Shown piece by piece: positions 44,045 to 56,860 of a DNA stretch of 64,000 nt (the first letter of the stretch is position 1; each line of letters opens with the position of its first letter). The notes below the pieces were generated by a model. The model searched no databases and was not told the DNA's origin. It was given only the letters and a program-made list of their open reading frames with translations. The position numbers and the translations under genes are program-made. The stretch is from Dipylidium caninum (taxonomy: Eukaryota > Platyhelminthes > Cestoda > Cyclophyllidea > Dipylidiidae). The DNA is taken from positions 62,001 through 126,000 of the forward strand of contig QEYB01000599.1 of the NCBI GenBank assembly GCA_017562135.1, written 5' to 3'.

Positions 44045-46152
44045 CTGTGGAGAATGAAGGAATTTCATCCATATTTTCCCTTGTCCGATGCGGAAAACCC
44101 TTATTGTGGCATTAAGTAGTCCAAACGCTTTTTATTATTCTACATCTCTAAGCAACTCTCTTGTAGGCGCAGTTAGTCCTGCAGCTCGAGGTTGTTCTGG
44201 ACTGGACGACGGTGCTCTGCAGAGAGTCTGAGGTGTCGTCGGGCTGTTAGACGATGTTTACGAGAATCTCACTTTGAATGAAGGTGTCGTCTAGTGCATT
44301 TCGGAGGTCGCCACGCTAATCCTTTTCTTCCTCCCCTCTTCCGAATGCCTCAGGATGAGGCGTTCCTTCCTGTCACCTTTGCGTGACTCCTCCTTTCCCG
44401 AATTTCGGTTGAATTCAGCAATGAGCATCAGAAGGTTTGTGGAATCACAGTGGCCGTCGCACAACATTTCCCCTAAAGCCTCAACCGGTCCTTTTACCAT
44501 GAAATCTCGGGGCTGTCAACGGGAGGAGTTTACACCCACGCGGGTTGACATGCGGACGGAGGGGTTGCAGTAAAGCGAATTAACCTCGCCCTACCACGAG
44601 GCCACAATAGCCAAAATCACTTATCCACCGTCTCGGCGAAACTGAAGAAAAAGTTGTCCCCCCAAATTCCACCACCGCCCTTCTTCCCCCCATCGTCGCC
44701 GCTTCCCGTGGCCAAGGGGAGGGTGGCGCGGGTTTCGGCTCTCAGCGTGGATCCTCCCCACGGCCTAGGCGCTTTCCCGTAGACACGAGCTCTGTCCCGT
44801 CATACTCGGAACGCCGGAGTAGATGATGCGACTAATTAGAGGAAATCGATCGCAGTCAATCGCCGCCGCCTATTGGTTGCCTCGGCCGCCGCCGCCGTCC
44901 GCCCTCCGCACAGCATTACGTAATAACAGCATAATGCTGAGTGGGTCCGGGGGTGGAGGAGAGGGGGAAGAAGAGGTTTCAGGCAAACGGACTGATGTTA
45001 GAGTTTGGATTCATTAAAAGGGAACTGATAGCCATCAGCTCCGCTGTCTCGGAGCAGCCCAAGCTATGTCGCGGTGGGGCGGTGGAGGTAGACGTGGAGG
45101 GGGGAGCGCGAATTGGCCCCATTAATGCTAGGTTCTGACTTACCTCGTTAAGTCTAATGCTGGCACTCGTGGTTTGAAGCAAGTCGGCGCGAAGTCTCGG
45201 TGGATGATTGGCATCGAAGCGCTCGGACTGGTGGATCTTCTAGCAGGACGCGACCCCATCCTCCACGGGGAACTCATTCAGCACCTTTGTGTGCTTGACG
45301 ACCGAGTCTCCAGTCTCCGTGACGTTGACAGGTGGTTAAGAAGAAAAGAAAAACAAACGCCTTTTTTAAGTGAGGCAGAAGTGGACCGCGAGCGAGAGTG
45401 TCAAGCCTGATAACTGACAAAGTTTCACACAGTCCGATGGCGATGGATCGCCTTTCTCTTCTCACCTATCAATCAACACAACTGCCTCCAACAGAACAGA
45501 AGAAAATGAGACACAAGTGCCTAAATTTTACCCAAAGCAAATGAAGTGGGCACTCATAAGGGGGACAAAAAGAAGTCAGGTCAACGAGGAGATGCGAGAT
45601 TGCCGACCGCCTTTCCAATAAAGTGGTGGGGAGTTGAAGAGCCCTCGACGGCAGACGTCGCGAGTCACAGCCCTCAGCGACTCATCAGGATGCCTGCTGC
45701 ATGCGTGTTCGCACCAAGCGCAGAATATTTATTGACATGGAGAGTTGGAGAGGAGAGGGGAGGGTACTCTTCAGTACTTTTACAAGTGCCTTCACCTTCT
45801 CAGTGCCAGTGTGTACTTAAGTTGACGTTTTGGCAAATGCCAACGCTGTTGGAATGTAAGGGTGGAGACACGTTTGGCAGGAGGGTGGTCATGTGGCAGG
45901 CGAGAAGCACGTTCCACTCAGGGTGACCTAGCAATTCTCAATTCACTCCAGAAGAAGGCGACGGAGCTCTCACCATCCGCGCAGTAGACTGAGTCGAGGG
46001 GTGCAGACTCACACCAACGCCTGTTCTAGCACAGACACCACCTGACAAAAGCTTTTTTTTGTACTGGCGTATCAAGGCGGCGAGGAGGAGCATGACAGCC
46101 TCGGCGGTGTAGGTCAGTCTAGACACTTGGAGGATGATTAATTTACCCTCAC

Positions 46153-46268
46153 CGTAGGAAGATCGGTTGAGGAGCCTGTTTATTAGTTCCCTTCTCGCGG
46201 TCGGCTTCATCCACGCCGTGTTGTACACTCCGACGCTCAAACTGCGCTCATTTGGGATAAATTGAGTG
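46153..46268 (-). CDS. Candidate exon, unrecognised minus-strand gene
   Basis: After a pyrimidine-rich acceptor (CCTTCTCCTTCTAG) the frame reads ERSLSVGVYNTAWMKPTARR and ELINRLLNRSSY up to donor GTGAGG. The frame stays open past this donor, to a second possible donor GTGGTG near 46043, through QVSRLTYTAEAVMLLLAALI. Not recognised. Confidence 0.35.
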
Positions 46269-47463
46269 CTAGAAGGAGAAGGCGGCGGCGGCGGCGGTGG
46301 TGGTGATGGTGGCGGTGGTGGCGTCGGCGTTGCCTCCTTGCGTGTATACGCTTGTGTATGTGTGCTCGTGCATTTGTGCACCTCTCTCGGTTCCTCTCTG
46401 CAATTGTGTCTTTGTTTGGGTGTATCAAAATCACCTCATTATATGCGCATTCATGTCTCCCACCTGAAATGCCGTCGAAACGGCCGCTCAACGGACGTAT
46501 GAAAGACTGTCATCTCGGTTAGGTCGGCCACCTTGCAAACTGTCTGACGAGCTTCAGGTGCATTTTCATCACTTTTTCCTCTTCCGAGGCCAACCCCTCG
46601 TCCCACCTCCCTCCGCGACCGCCCGGTTTGCTCGTCCTCCTTGTCCCCTTCTCATTCCTCCCCTAACCAGCGTTCTTTGTTTACCGCACCTTTCAAACTA
46701 GTCCTCATCCTTCCGTGCCCTCCATTCCTTGTGAACCCGTAAGCCCAATCGCTGATCTCCATTCTTGAAACTGTTTATAAAATCTGATTATGGTGGAAGC
46801 TTCGAAACTTTTACCAACGCGACTGTGTTCGCCTTCTCCAAAAAAGGCCCACGTCGAAATAAAGGCGGTCTCAGCTCCCCCATTACCTCTGTCGCTCTCC
46901 ACTGCAGATGATGTGGCAGTGATATTTACGAAGTTAAGACTAGTGAAATGAGTCCTGAGTTATTGTGCAACCTCAAATTGTATTCTTGAGACCGAAAGGG
47001 ACAAGCGTTCGAATGTTCATCGTTTGTTGGCCGCGGAACCTGTTCAGAGAATTTTTGTCAAGTGAAGAGGAGGACAATCGTGGTTAAATTCTTCTCGAAC
47101 CGACAAAGGCAGAGTACTAGCAGATCATGAAATAATTTGATTATTGTTAATTTGTTTTCGTGATAAAAAGCGGTCATGTAGCATCACCTCTCATGAAATT
47201 GTGTTAAAGACACTATTTAGTTTACCCTTTATTACCTCTCAACCGTAAACTTTGGTCTCAACTTAAGCCGTTGGGTCTGCTTAAACTCCTTCATCGTCCA
47301 AAAAAACGATATAGTTGGGGGGAAAGTTCATATCTGGGCGAATAGTGGAGCAAAGAGCAACTTACTTCCCTCATCCTCAACGAACTTCCCACCACCTACT
47401 GACAAAGTTAAAAGTAATATAAAATGCGAGTAGTTCAAAAAATTGTAATTCCCAACTTTTCAC

Positions 47464-47628
47464 CAAGTAAATCATCCGCGTTTTGTCAACTTGAAACACC
47501 TTAACGAAAGGTAATAACGCCCAAGCTATGCGAAATAGGTCTTCGTGGATTGCAGAAAGTTGTGGGTTCCTTGGTAGTGGAAATTGTAGCGGTTTGAATT
47601 GAAAATTCGCATTCCCCCATATGCCTTT
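47464..47628 (-). CDS. Candidate exon, unrecognised minus-strand gene
   Basis: An ideal acceptor (TTCTCCTTTCAG) opens exactly 55 codons, phase 0 at both ends, to donor GTGAAA. It reads KGIWGNANFQFKPLQFPLPR then LSAIHEDLFRIAWALLPFVK and VFQVDKTRMIYL. The mixed helical and hydrophobic pattern looks like a conserved globular protein. I cannot name the family. Confidence 0.5.
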
Positions 47629-47818
47629 CTGAAAGGAGAAAATCACTCAAAACTTAGCGGCGAAGAGCCAAGGAAAGGGTGGGTGGCAGAGAAAGACCCA
47701 CTCCACTGCACCGCGGCAAGTAGTCACTTTGTGCAACCATTGACACACCGTCTGACGGCTCACCCCTAACTCCTGCAGCCACTGGTTATTAGGTCAGGTC
47801 TTTTGGGAAATTAAACTC

Positions 47819-47847
47819 TCACTCTCTCTCACTCTCTCTCTCTCTCT
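47819..47847. repeat. (CT)n microsatellite
   Basis: A CT dinucleotide-rich run; (CA)n/(CG)n follows at 47930-47952. Confidence 0.75.
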
Positions 47848-48174
47848 CTTTCTCGGTCTCCAATAAAACTGTGGACTGTCTTGCAGACTTTTGTGTAACT
47901 CTCCACAGTGACGTCCTCGTAGGCACCCACACACACACACACACGCGCGCGCGGTTGGTGGAGGGAGAAAGTTGAATTTTAAAGCAGACGGTGAGACAAA
48001 GAGATCCGGAGTCTTTTTAGAGATTTAATTTGACTTCAAGTGAGGCTACAGCGACAAACTCCTAGTTGGACACACACGCTCACGCCTGTCCATGCTTGAA
48101 TACCGGTTTGAAGTGAGTTAGTAATTACCGGCCAGAGATGTACTACTGAGAGGCTGGTGCACCACGACGTACGG

Positions 48175-48204
48175 TGGTGGTGGTGGTGGTGGTGGTGGTG
48201 GTGG
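48175..48204. repeat. (TGG)n trinucleotide repeat
   Basis: About ten perfect TGG triplets. A second array of GAGGAC hexamers lies at 48477-48515. Confidence 0.85.
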
Positions 48205-49102
48205 CGATGTTGAAGCGCGAGAGTGCGAGGTAGGAGGACTCTGGACACCGGCTGAGTGAATGCAGACGCCTGTCTGTCTGTTGTGTGTGTGTGGGTGTGT
48301 ATGACACTCGATTAAAGAGTTTTCATGGCTTGCATATTAAGGCCCTTTAGTCCAAAAATACGCGCCCTCTGTCCCAAATCGGGCGCAACCCAGCATTCGG
48401 ACAGATCTTCAAGGTCAGCCTGCAGCCTTGTGTGTGTGCATACGGCTACGACCTTAGCCACAACCACGACAATGAAGACGAGGACGAGGACGAGGACGGG
48501 GACGAGGACGAGGCGAAGCACACCCATCCCGCCTCTACGTCCTCGCTTCACACCGTAGGACGTGGGATGTGATGGCCACGAAAACGCAGACAAAGCGGGG
48601 GAGAGACAATAGGAAAGGGTGGAGTTGTCCTCTCCCCCATCGTAGGCGTCTAGGCACTGGTTCTGGCGATCTGATGTAGGCCTCGAGTCTCAGCTTTGGA
48701 ACCAGCGTACAGTAGGTGACAAACAAGAGGGAGACTTCGCTCTCTCCTATCACACACTGATTGTTTATCAACACAACCACAATCCTCTAGTGATCGGACC
48801 AGCCTCATAAAAAGAACAACACGGAGCCCACTTCGTGATGATGGTAGGTGGGACTCCCATAAGCAGTTCCTTCGACGTAGTGGAGCCACTGTTTGCCTAT
48901 GACCACGTTCCGACCGAGCAATCTCGCCTCCAATGCACCAGGACAGGTTTTAATAATGAAGATTTCACTTTTCCAAGCGATCACGTCTACTCTATGCTCC
49001 TAACTCCATCAAACGTGTGAAGTTACTGAAATGACTGAGATTCACGAGAGTCCACATCCCAAGGAGTGCGTAGACCCCCAAAAAATGCAGCATTAAGGCT
49101 AC

Positions 49103-49165
49103 CTTTTGGCACCTATGACAAATTTGATCATGGAGCTCTCGAAGTTTTCTGGTCGTGTCTTCGAG
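49103..49165 (-). CDS. Candidate exon, unrecognised minus-strand gene
   Basis: The minus strand reads LEDTTRKLRELHDQICHRCQ to donor GTAGCC in phase 0, which would suit the phase-0 exon at 47464-47628. An overlapping frame (PENFESSMIKFVIGAK) is equally open, so the reading is uncertain, as is the left boundary. Confidence 0.28.
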
Positions 49166-49478
49166 AGGCGTGAAGCAAAGTGTAAAATACAATTTCATTA
49201 TTCATTTCAACAGCCTGTGTGGACTGTGCAGCACATTGCTTAGAGCGGCATTATACACGAGTGAAATTCTTACGACGAATCTACGACAATACACACAGAG
49301 ATGTGTCAATTAAATAACACTTCACTTCTTCAAAAATTGTGTGCCACATGCTTTCAAGTGGCTTCTATTCGTTAACTCACCTACCTCTCCTTTGACGGTA
49401 TTGATTTCGGTTGCCTCCACTGCCTGCCTCCGCTGACACCGCGACGTGTCAGCACGGAATTGCATGATACGAGGGTGT

Positions 49479-50069
49479 CCCTCCTCCTCCTCCTCTCCTC
49501 CTCTCCTCCTCCTCCTCCTCCTCCTCTCCTCCTCCTCCTCTCCTCCTCCTCCTCCTCCTCCTCCTCCATCCTCCTCCTCCTCCTCCTCCTCCTCCTCCTC
49601 CTCCTCCTCCTCCTCCTCCTCCTCCTCCTCCTCTCTCCTCCTCCTCCTCCTCCTCCTCCTCCCTCCTCCTCTCCTCCTCCTCCCTCCTCCTCCTCCTCCT
49701 CCTCCTCCTCCTCCTCCTCCTCCTCCTCCTCCTCCTCCTCCTCCTCCTCCTCCTCCTCCTCCTCCTCCTCCTCCTCCTCCTCCTCCTCCTCCTCCTCCTC
49801 TCCTCCTCCTCCTCCTCCTCCTCCTCCTCCTCTCTCCTCCTCCTCCTCCTCCTCCTCCTCCTCCTCCTCCTCCTCCTCCTCCTCCTCCTCCTCCTCCCTC
49901 CTCCTCCTCCTCCTCCTCCTCCTCCTCCTCCTCCTCCTCCCTCCTCCTCCTCCTCCTCCTCCTCCTCCTCCTCCCTCCTCCTCCTCCTCCTCCTCCTCCT
50001 CCTCCTCCTCCTCCTCTCCTCCTCCTCCTCCTCCTCCTCCTCCTCCTCCTCCTCCTCCTCCTCCTCCTC
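49479..50069. repeat. Giant (TCC)n/(GGA)n polypyrimidine-polypurine tract
   Basis: About 590 bp of almost pure TCC triplets on the plus strand (GGA on the minus), interrupted only by one A (49567) and about a dozen single-base slips (TCTCC or CCTCCC) that change the register. The four very long frames here encode only Ser, Leu, Pro, Glu, Gly and Arg runs and are artefacts. Mirror-symmetric polypyrimidine of this length can form intramolecular triplex (H-DNA), and the G-rich strand can form quadruplexes. Confidence 0.97.
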
Positions 50070-50542
50070 GTCCACGAATGAGACCTCGTAGATGCAGGCT
50101 GTCTGTGTGTCTCGAGTTCTGCCCTCCCTCCCTCCCGAGGTCGTTTTTATTTGGCCCAGACATTAATGAAATCCACCTTTCACTAGTGGCGTTGAAATGT
50201 CTGCGTATTTTGCAACCTAAGAGTAGGGAGAAGATGTTCCCTTATCGCTTACTCGCCGTATTTGCTTGAGTTTTGACCTATAAGAGATTTACTCAACTTC
50301 TGGTTCGCTTCATTCCTTTTTTTCTCTTGGGAATTCTGAAAAAATAATGGAATGAGGCTATGCATATTTCGATAGGCAAGTATTCATTTCCGAGAGCTCC
50401 GAATAAATTTTTGGTTGACAGAATTTGCTTCGGAGAACGGTAAAGGAGAATTGGTGTGAGAATATAAATAATAAATCTCGACTTACACCTTCATCCCTCC
50501 CAAAGGTAGCACCAAACGTTGGCTTCATTAATGAATTCCTAC

Positions 50543-50609
50543 TTTATCGCAAAGCTCTTCAATTAGCTGCTCAAGTGTAAGAACCATGGCATACGCACAT
50601 AAAGTGAGT
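50543..50609 (-). CDS. Candidate first coding exon, unrecognised minus-strand gene
   Basis: An acceptor (TACTGTTCCAG) is followed by 22 open codons to donor GTAGGA in phase 0. An in-frame ATG within it starts MVLTLEQLIEELCDK. The acceptor upstream of the ATG would fit spliced-leader addition, making this the first coding exon. The exons at 49103-49165 and 47464-47628 could follow. Family not recognised. Confidence 0.38.
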
Positions 50610-50769
50610 CTGGAACAGTAATTAAAGGGGTAGGCAAAAAAGTCTATATAATCTCGTCGAGGTTTCAGAGTCTCCGCCTCACGTCCGGGTTGCACGCACC
50701 CACTTTGCGTATCTCTGTCGCCGCCACTCACAGTTATGTTGTTGTTTACTTTCCCAAGAGGTGTTGACA

Positions 50770-53700
50770 CTTTGACTAGGGCTCTTCATTCAGTACACAC
50801 TTTTATTTTTCTGTCTTCCTCCCTCATTGGCTCTCTTTCTGAATCACTTTGCCGACATCGCCGACATTCTCAGGCGTGCTCACAAACACACGCCTCTCAG
50901 TGTGTTCAAACGACGCCTAGTCGAAAAGCCCCTCCACACATCGACGATGCTGTGACCTGGTTGCGGACAGCCTTGTGAGTGCACGCACTTCTTCGGCACA
51001 CAATTTAAGGCTTTCCGGTCGCCCTCGATGTGCCCATGTTTACTTGTCTGTTTGTGTGACCGTTTAATGGACGTGGAGGCGGCGGTTAAAGCGGTTTGAT
51101 GGCAGCGGTAAGACTATCATTAGCGGAAACCGCAACAGTCGAGTACGAGGGCTCATCATTCAACCACTCAAAAGAAGTAGTTTTTACGGACGGGGGAGGG
51201 AGGAAGTGGAAGTAGCCAATGGCGTCACGACCTTCTATCGATCTCGCACTCTAAATCGATAAGTAATGTCTCATCACTGCTGAGTTGAGCTTAAGTTAGG
51301 CTAAGCGATGACGCATTTCCTCAACCAGTCAATCGGCGGGTAATCCAACATTATGGAAGATTTAAGTCAATCAACTAAATTCAAGCCCATTCTTTCTTTT
51401 CACAGCCCACTTCACTGTCAAAAAGTTAACGGAGTTAATTAAACACTGATATGAATTAATATCCAGGCACCCAATGACATACTTGAATTTCATTCTCACT
51501 CCAATTGTAAGTAAAAGACGACCTACAGTGACTTGACTAGCCTCCTCCTCTACTCCACTTTAATAACTCTGATGCAATGCACGTGGTAAGTGAACGAGAC
51601 TTGAAAAAAAAACGTATGCGAGTTCATTACATTTCATAATTCCTTACTGTAGTTGATTTGTGTGGTAAGTTGATTTTTGTCAGATTCATGTATTTTTATT
51701 AGCGCAATTGGACGCCTTTGGAAGAAATGCCTGCTTCCTCAAAAAAGCATATTTCGACATCCTACGTAAGGTGGGTTTCACTGGCTGGAAGCATTTAGTC
51801 CACGCTTGACCTCGCACCGAAGATATCCAGTCGGGGAGACCGCTGACCCTTGAACACAATCGGGAACATCTTGTCATATCGGCTGAACGAGGGCTTTTAT
51901 TAACTAAATTTCCTTTATTTGGTGAATTTTGTGCTTATCCACAAACACTTCACCGCTTCTGATGAGATGAGAACTATCCCTCATTGGCTTTTCTTTTAGG
52001 GCCAACTCGACTTAGTTGAATAGACAAAGCCGAAGTTGGATGAAAACGGCCCCCCTCGATTAGGGCAGTCAGAGTCATCTTAGAAGTGGGAGCCCCTCCG
52101 ACGACGAGGTTACGTTCCCCACACACACAAAGCCTAGATGCCATGCATTTTGGACTCGAAAACACCGCATGCAAGATTACTGACATGTAGAGGTCATTAA
52201 AGTGAAGGCGGAGATTTCGAATGAATTTATTTATTATTAACTTTTCTTTTTATTTCAGCGACAGTTTCACCATTTTCTATTTCCACTGCTCCTCTCTTTC
52301 CAGTCCACTCCGATAAGTGAGATTATTTCGCCTCAGTTTTCTTTATTTATTCCTTCAATCGTTGTTTGCACTTGAGAAAAGAAAAGGTAGATTTAAAAGA
52401 AAGTGATGTGAGACCAGCTAAGGTGGAAAAGTAATCGGGGATCAGGCATTTCATGCCCTGGAGCAGACGAGGAGTTTAAAAGTTATCCCCCGGCTGGTCG
52501 AATATCAACCTGTGGAATTCGGGCGACCAATAAATTATAGCGAATGGAAGGAGACATTTCCTGCGATTTAAAAAAAGGGAGAGTAGGCAAGTAGTGAGCC
52601 CAAGTAATGCGCACTGACGTGCAGCGTCAAACGCCCGCTGCGAAGTTGACAGTCCCGTGGATGGAGAGAGCCAGCCAGCCAGCGAGAGAAGGTGGAGACA
52701 ACACCGAGTGAAAGTAGACAGCCAGCAGACACGACGGCGGTGGAGGCGGAGGTGGCACCGCCAGCTAATAGTGCATTTTCAGACGTCTAGACAATTGCGC
52801 TTCGCTTCCACCCCGCCTGACGCACTTGCCTATGGTGCCTCCAGCTTTGGTGTACCCCGCCTCAAAATCCTGTCGTTTGACGCTTCTGTCACAAAGACGA
52901 CTCTTGCTTCTCCATTCAAACCCCTGTCTGTCTACTTTTTTCCCCCAGACCAAGTCTATACGCGGTTTTTCTGCCCATATAATATTTGTGTGGCATTGCA
53001 TTTCCCCAGTTCGTGTGGGTATCATGGTTGGAAAAAGGTTTACTGTTACCTCAACAACATTTTTTGGGGAATGATACAGAGCCTCCAGACGCTCCAGCGA
53101 TTGTTTACACTAACATTTACCTATATGGTTGCTGTGGTCAGATCAAAAGAGGAAAAAAACACGAACGTCTAGGTGGACTTGTTGCGGCCAAGCATCCTGA
53201 TAACAATAGTCGAAAGGTTAGAGTATTTACAAGGGGGAAATGACGGTTGGTGATCCTCGAGGCTCTGCGTCTACGAAAGTCTTAATGTAGTAACCCATCC
53301 TAAATTATTACTTAAACTCTTGACAAGCCTTCTACGTTAGTGGTGTACTTATTCTATTAAGAATTCAAAAAAGAGAGATTAAAAATGGAGAGTGTGACAA
53401 CCCCATCGAGGTGGGCCGTCATTGAGGCACGTGGACAATTGACCGATTTGAATAACCTGCCCCTATTTATTTTGTACTCAGGCTAATTCTTCCCCCCAGT
53501 CACTGGAGACAGTGGAAAGTTGACAGTATTTCATCGAAAATGTCAATAAATCGTGTCGAAGCTACTCACATCTTGTTACAACGAGACCTCACCGCAGTGA
53601 TGCAGGCTGGAGTAAAACGCGCTTGTTTAATACTTGTCAAGGGGCTGAAACATAAAAAGTGGTTTGAGGTTCACCTGACATTCGTGAGATTGGGAAAAAG

Positions 53701-56125
53701 GGATTCCCTCCCGCATGGCGAAACGGTTTTGTTACTTTCGTAAAAATACATACAATTATTCTAGTGGAGGAAATAAAAGATGTGTGAGGCTAGTCAAAAC
53801 AAGCCGAGTGGAGAGAGAGAGAGAGAGAGGAAATGACTTTAGATATGGCGCCCGGCTAATTGACCGACATTTGACAGAATACTGAAAACAACAAAAGAGG
53901 GGCGAAATTGCCGTCCTAGATTCCGACTCCGTCCCTTTAATCGAATGCCGCGCGAATTGGCTAGCCGAATGGCACCATTCCGACCAACCATCATCGCACC
54001 ATTCGTCGTAAATAAAAACACATAAATCTCGGACCACTCAACAACGCGAAACACCAGTTCAGACAGGCTACATTTGATCTCTGTGTAGACGTAGAGGGGG
54101 GAGGGGAGAGGAGGGAGGCCTGACACTGCTTTTAACATACCTACAGTGTGTCTTTTCGGCTAACAACCTTGGAATTCAGACTGACGCATTACTCAAGAAT
54201 AAAATATATGACCAGTTTTCTGCAGATTTTGATATTAAAAAAGTCACTTTTGAATGGTGTCAGTTAATGGGGAAATTAATATCGTAAAAAACGTTAATGA
54301 GTGTATTTGGAGGAGTAATTATTCGAGATCTAAAAGTATGACGGTCGCTTACACGGCTGCAGAGCACAGTGTGTGCGTACGTGTGTGCGTGTGCGTGTGG
54401 CGAAAGCGACTGCAAAAAGCTCGCACGTGATTGGCAGCTTCACGTGCGGCACGCGCTCCGCCCACAGCCAGCACGCGCGCTCAAGGACATCCGATGTCGG
54501 TGCCACCGTTTTCGGACAACAAAACACGCACGCGGGCAGACAGGCTGGCTTAGCTCGTCCGCTCGCTCGCTCGCTCGCTGGCTCGCTCACTATGGCTGCC
54601 CGCGTTACACCGACGGTAGAGATAGGCGTAGCCGTTAATTTTTGCGTCTCATGCGCGAGGCTGCGTGCATGCAGGCAGTGCCTCCTTTTCCCCACCCCCG
54701 CCCCCGCCCTACCCCTTTCCACCCTGGGCTGAGACACTCCCTCCAAAAAAGTCGCCAGACAGTTTTTTCTCATTATCTGACGTGCAAAGGAAGACAAGAG
54801 ACTGGGCGAGAGAAACGGCGTTCATTTTAAGGGTTTTATCATGAGGCCCGTGTCTCCACGACACCCTGTTTCCTGATTAGACTTATTAGTCGCGACACCC
54901 CGACCGACCGCCTGTCTGATTGTATCCTTTGGTTAAGAGGTGTCTCCCACTCCAGACGGAAATCCATTTCAGTTTTCATTTGGTGTGGGTGGAAGGGAGG
55001 GGAAGTGAAAGAAAATTATCGCGTTTCGGACACACCCAACTATGAAATGAATCTGTCAAGGAAATTAGGAGGGTTTATTTACTAATAAGGTTGAGAGGCG
55101 CATTATGCGCGGTGCGATAGTTTGGTTCTCGATCACTTTATGGCCATATGCTGGGGAATAACTTGACCACAAGTCACCAACCCATTTATTAATGCCCTTT
55201 CTCACAAAGTACACAAAATCTACCGTCCTATCACCAACAGAGTTCCCAGGAGGCCGATAAGCTACATACTTTCAACAATCCCCGATGAGTCAACAGCTAC
55301 AAGTGGCTTTCATCGATTAATATGACTAACGCATAGTAAGACATTATCGATTTTAGCTCCGCGTTTTCAATCATCGATTAGGTATCGGGTAGCATTAGTC
55401 AGTCCAAAAAGCATTGAAATGCCTTCACGTTGCCGATCTACGAGCAGTAAGATTTGTATTTAACGCTTTAGCGATCACCCGCTTTTTTCTCCCGTTGGTG
55501 ATTAAAGAGAGTAGTCTCCGGTTGTCACTTTATCTGACACCTCTCATCTTGTCGGATCGAATATTCATCAGCTTTTAACAGCTTACTGTGAACCAATAGT
55601 AGCCATCTCCTACCCACGACCTAGTGAATTTGCTCCAATGGCCGATGTGACTATCCCCCCTGGTGTAACGAATATCGCTAATGTTTGGTGCTGATTGGCT
55701 GATTACGCCAACTGGTGAATTATCACCGATTGTCTACAAAAACCTGTATGATGTTGAGTAAAGTTGGTAGTTAAGTAGACCTTTAAGTGGGATTTAGGGC
55801 AAATAAATCCACTCCTTCGACCGATTTCTCTGCTCACAACAACCACCACGTCCCCATCCAATAAAGCACATACTACGACATGTCATTAGTTCCAATTTCT
55901 GAATTCTTTATGGAAATTTAGGGAGTATAGGGATAAGCCCCCCATTTAACTCACCATTTAGCCATGGCGATTGATCGGGGGATATGGTGATGAGCCTATT
56001 GAGACATCGAAAGTCCAAACCGACTCCCCTTCTGTATCCCACATTTGGATTGTGTACGCGGTCCTTGAAGAAGTGGTAGGCTACAACGACGCCGAATGTG
56101 CCTTTATTCCACGGAACCATTGACT
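50770..56125. other. Region without supported genes; CpG-rich block at 54.35-54.75 kb
   Basis: No exon chain can be supported. 54350-54750 is rich in CG and CGCTCG repeats and open on both strands, resembling a CpG-island promoter. 53812-53829 is (GA)n. Around 53930-54010 GAATGGTGC occurs twice within an imperfect palindrome. Confidence 0.35.
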
Positions 56126-56842
56126 TTATCCCCTCACAGTACGGAGGTTCTGAACGAACTTATCGCTGACCGGCCGGTGTTTGAAAAGTTCCTTTTTCTT
56201 CCGATTTAACCACATTACTATCCAACATTTGTATATGTATGTATATATATGTAATCTTTTTTTCAGCCCAAAAATTGTGATTAAACGACTTCGTCCTTCT
56301 TCCCACGCAAAAGCACTGGCAAAGCAATGCCAGTCTGGTCTGTTTTGCCTTGTCTCAAAGGCGGTACCCTCAAACACTTTGTTTTCTAATCAGTTTGGGA
56401 GATTTATGGCCGAAAATCGTCAGAATATTTCGGCGAGGGGAATATACGACGGAGGCAGAAAACTCGAAAGGCAACTTCATCATACAAAAAAATTACGTTG
56501 ACTTTTATTTTAAAGTGTAATTGAATTTATAACAACGAGGAAACGCAGGACCTTCCTTGTTGATCCCTTTGTGGATGACTTCAAGGCCTGATTCCCCGGA
56601 CAGGTCATCTCACACGTCAATTTGTCACTTTTAAACATTTTAAGCCAATCATTTGTCTTATGAATTACCCCAAAAAGGAGCTGGTTTCATTCATTCCTCC
56701 TCGACGATTCTCCGCTGTGAAGGAGGGAAATACATCCATTGCCCGACTTTTCTTTCATGACGGGCCAGTGAAGCCTTCGTCGTGGGCCATTGCGTCGTCC
56801 GCGGACTCTGGTCTCCATCGTGGGCCTGCGGGGAAGAGGTTT

Positions 56843-56860
56843 GGGGGGGGGGGGGGGGGG
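56843..56860. repeat. Homopolymer G18
   Basis: Eighteen consecutive G residues on the plus strand, a potential quadruplex and a likely place for length error. Confidence 0.85.

Noticed and set aside
49381..50269. Four overlapping ORFs of 208-269 residues made of Ser, Leu, Pro, Glu, Gly and Arg runs
   Set aside because: They are translations of the TCC/GGA tract in different registers. There is no non-repetitive sequence of any length and no start or splice context.
54330..54797. 155-residue minus-strand ORF in the CpG-rich block
   Set aside because: Open on both strands because of CGCTCG repeats. Composition artefact; more likely promoter-like DNA.
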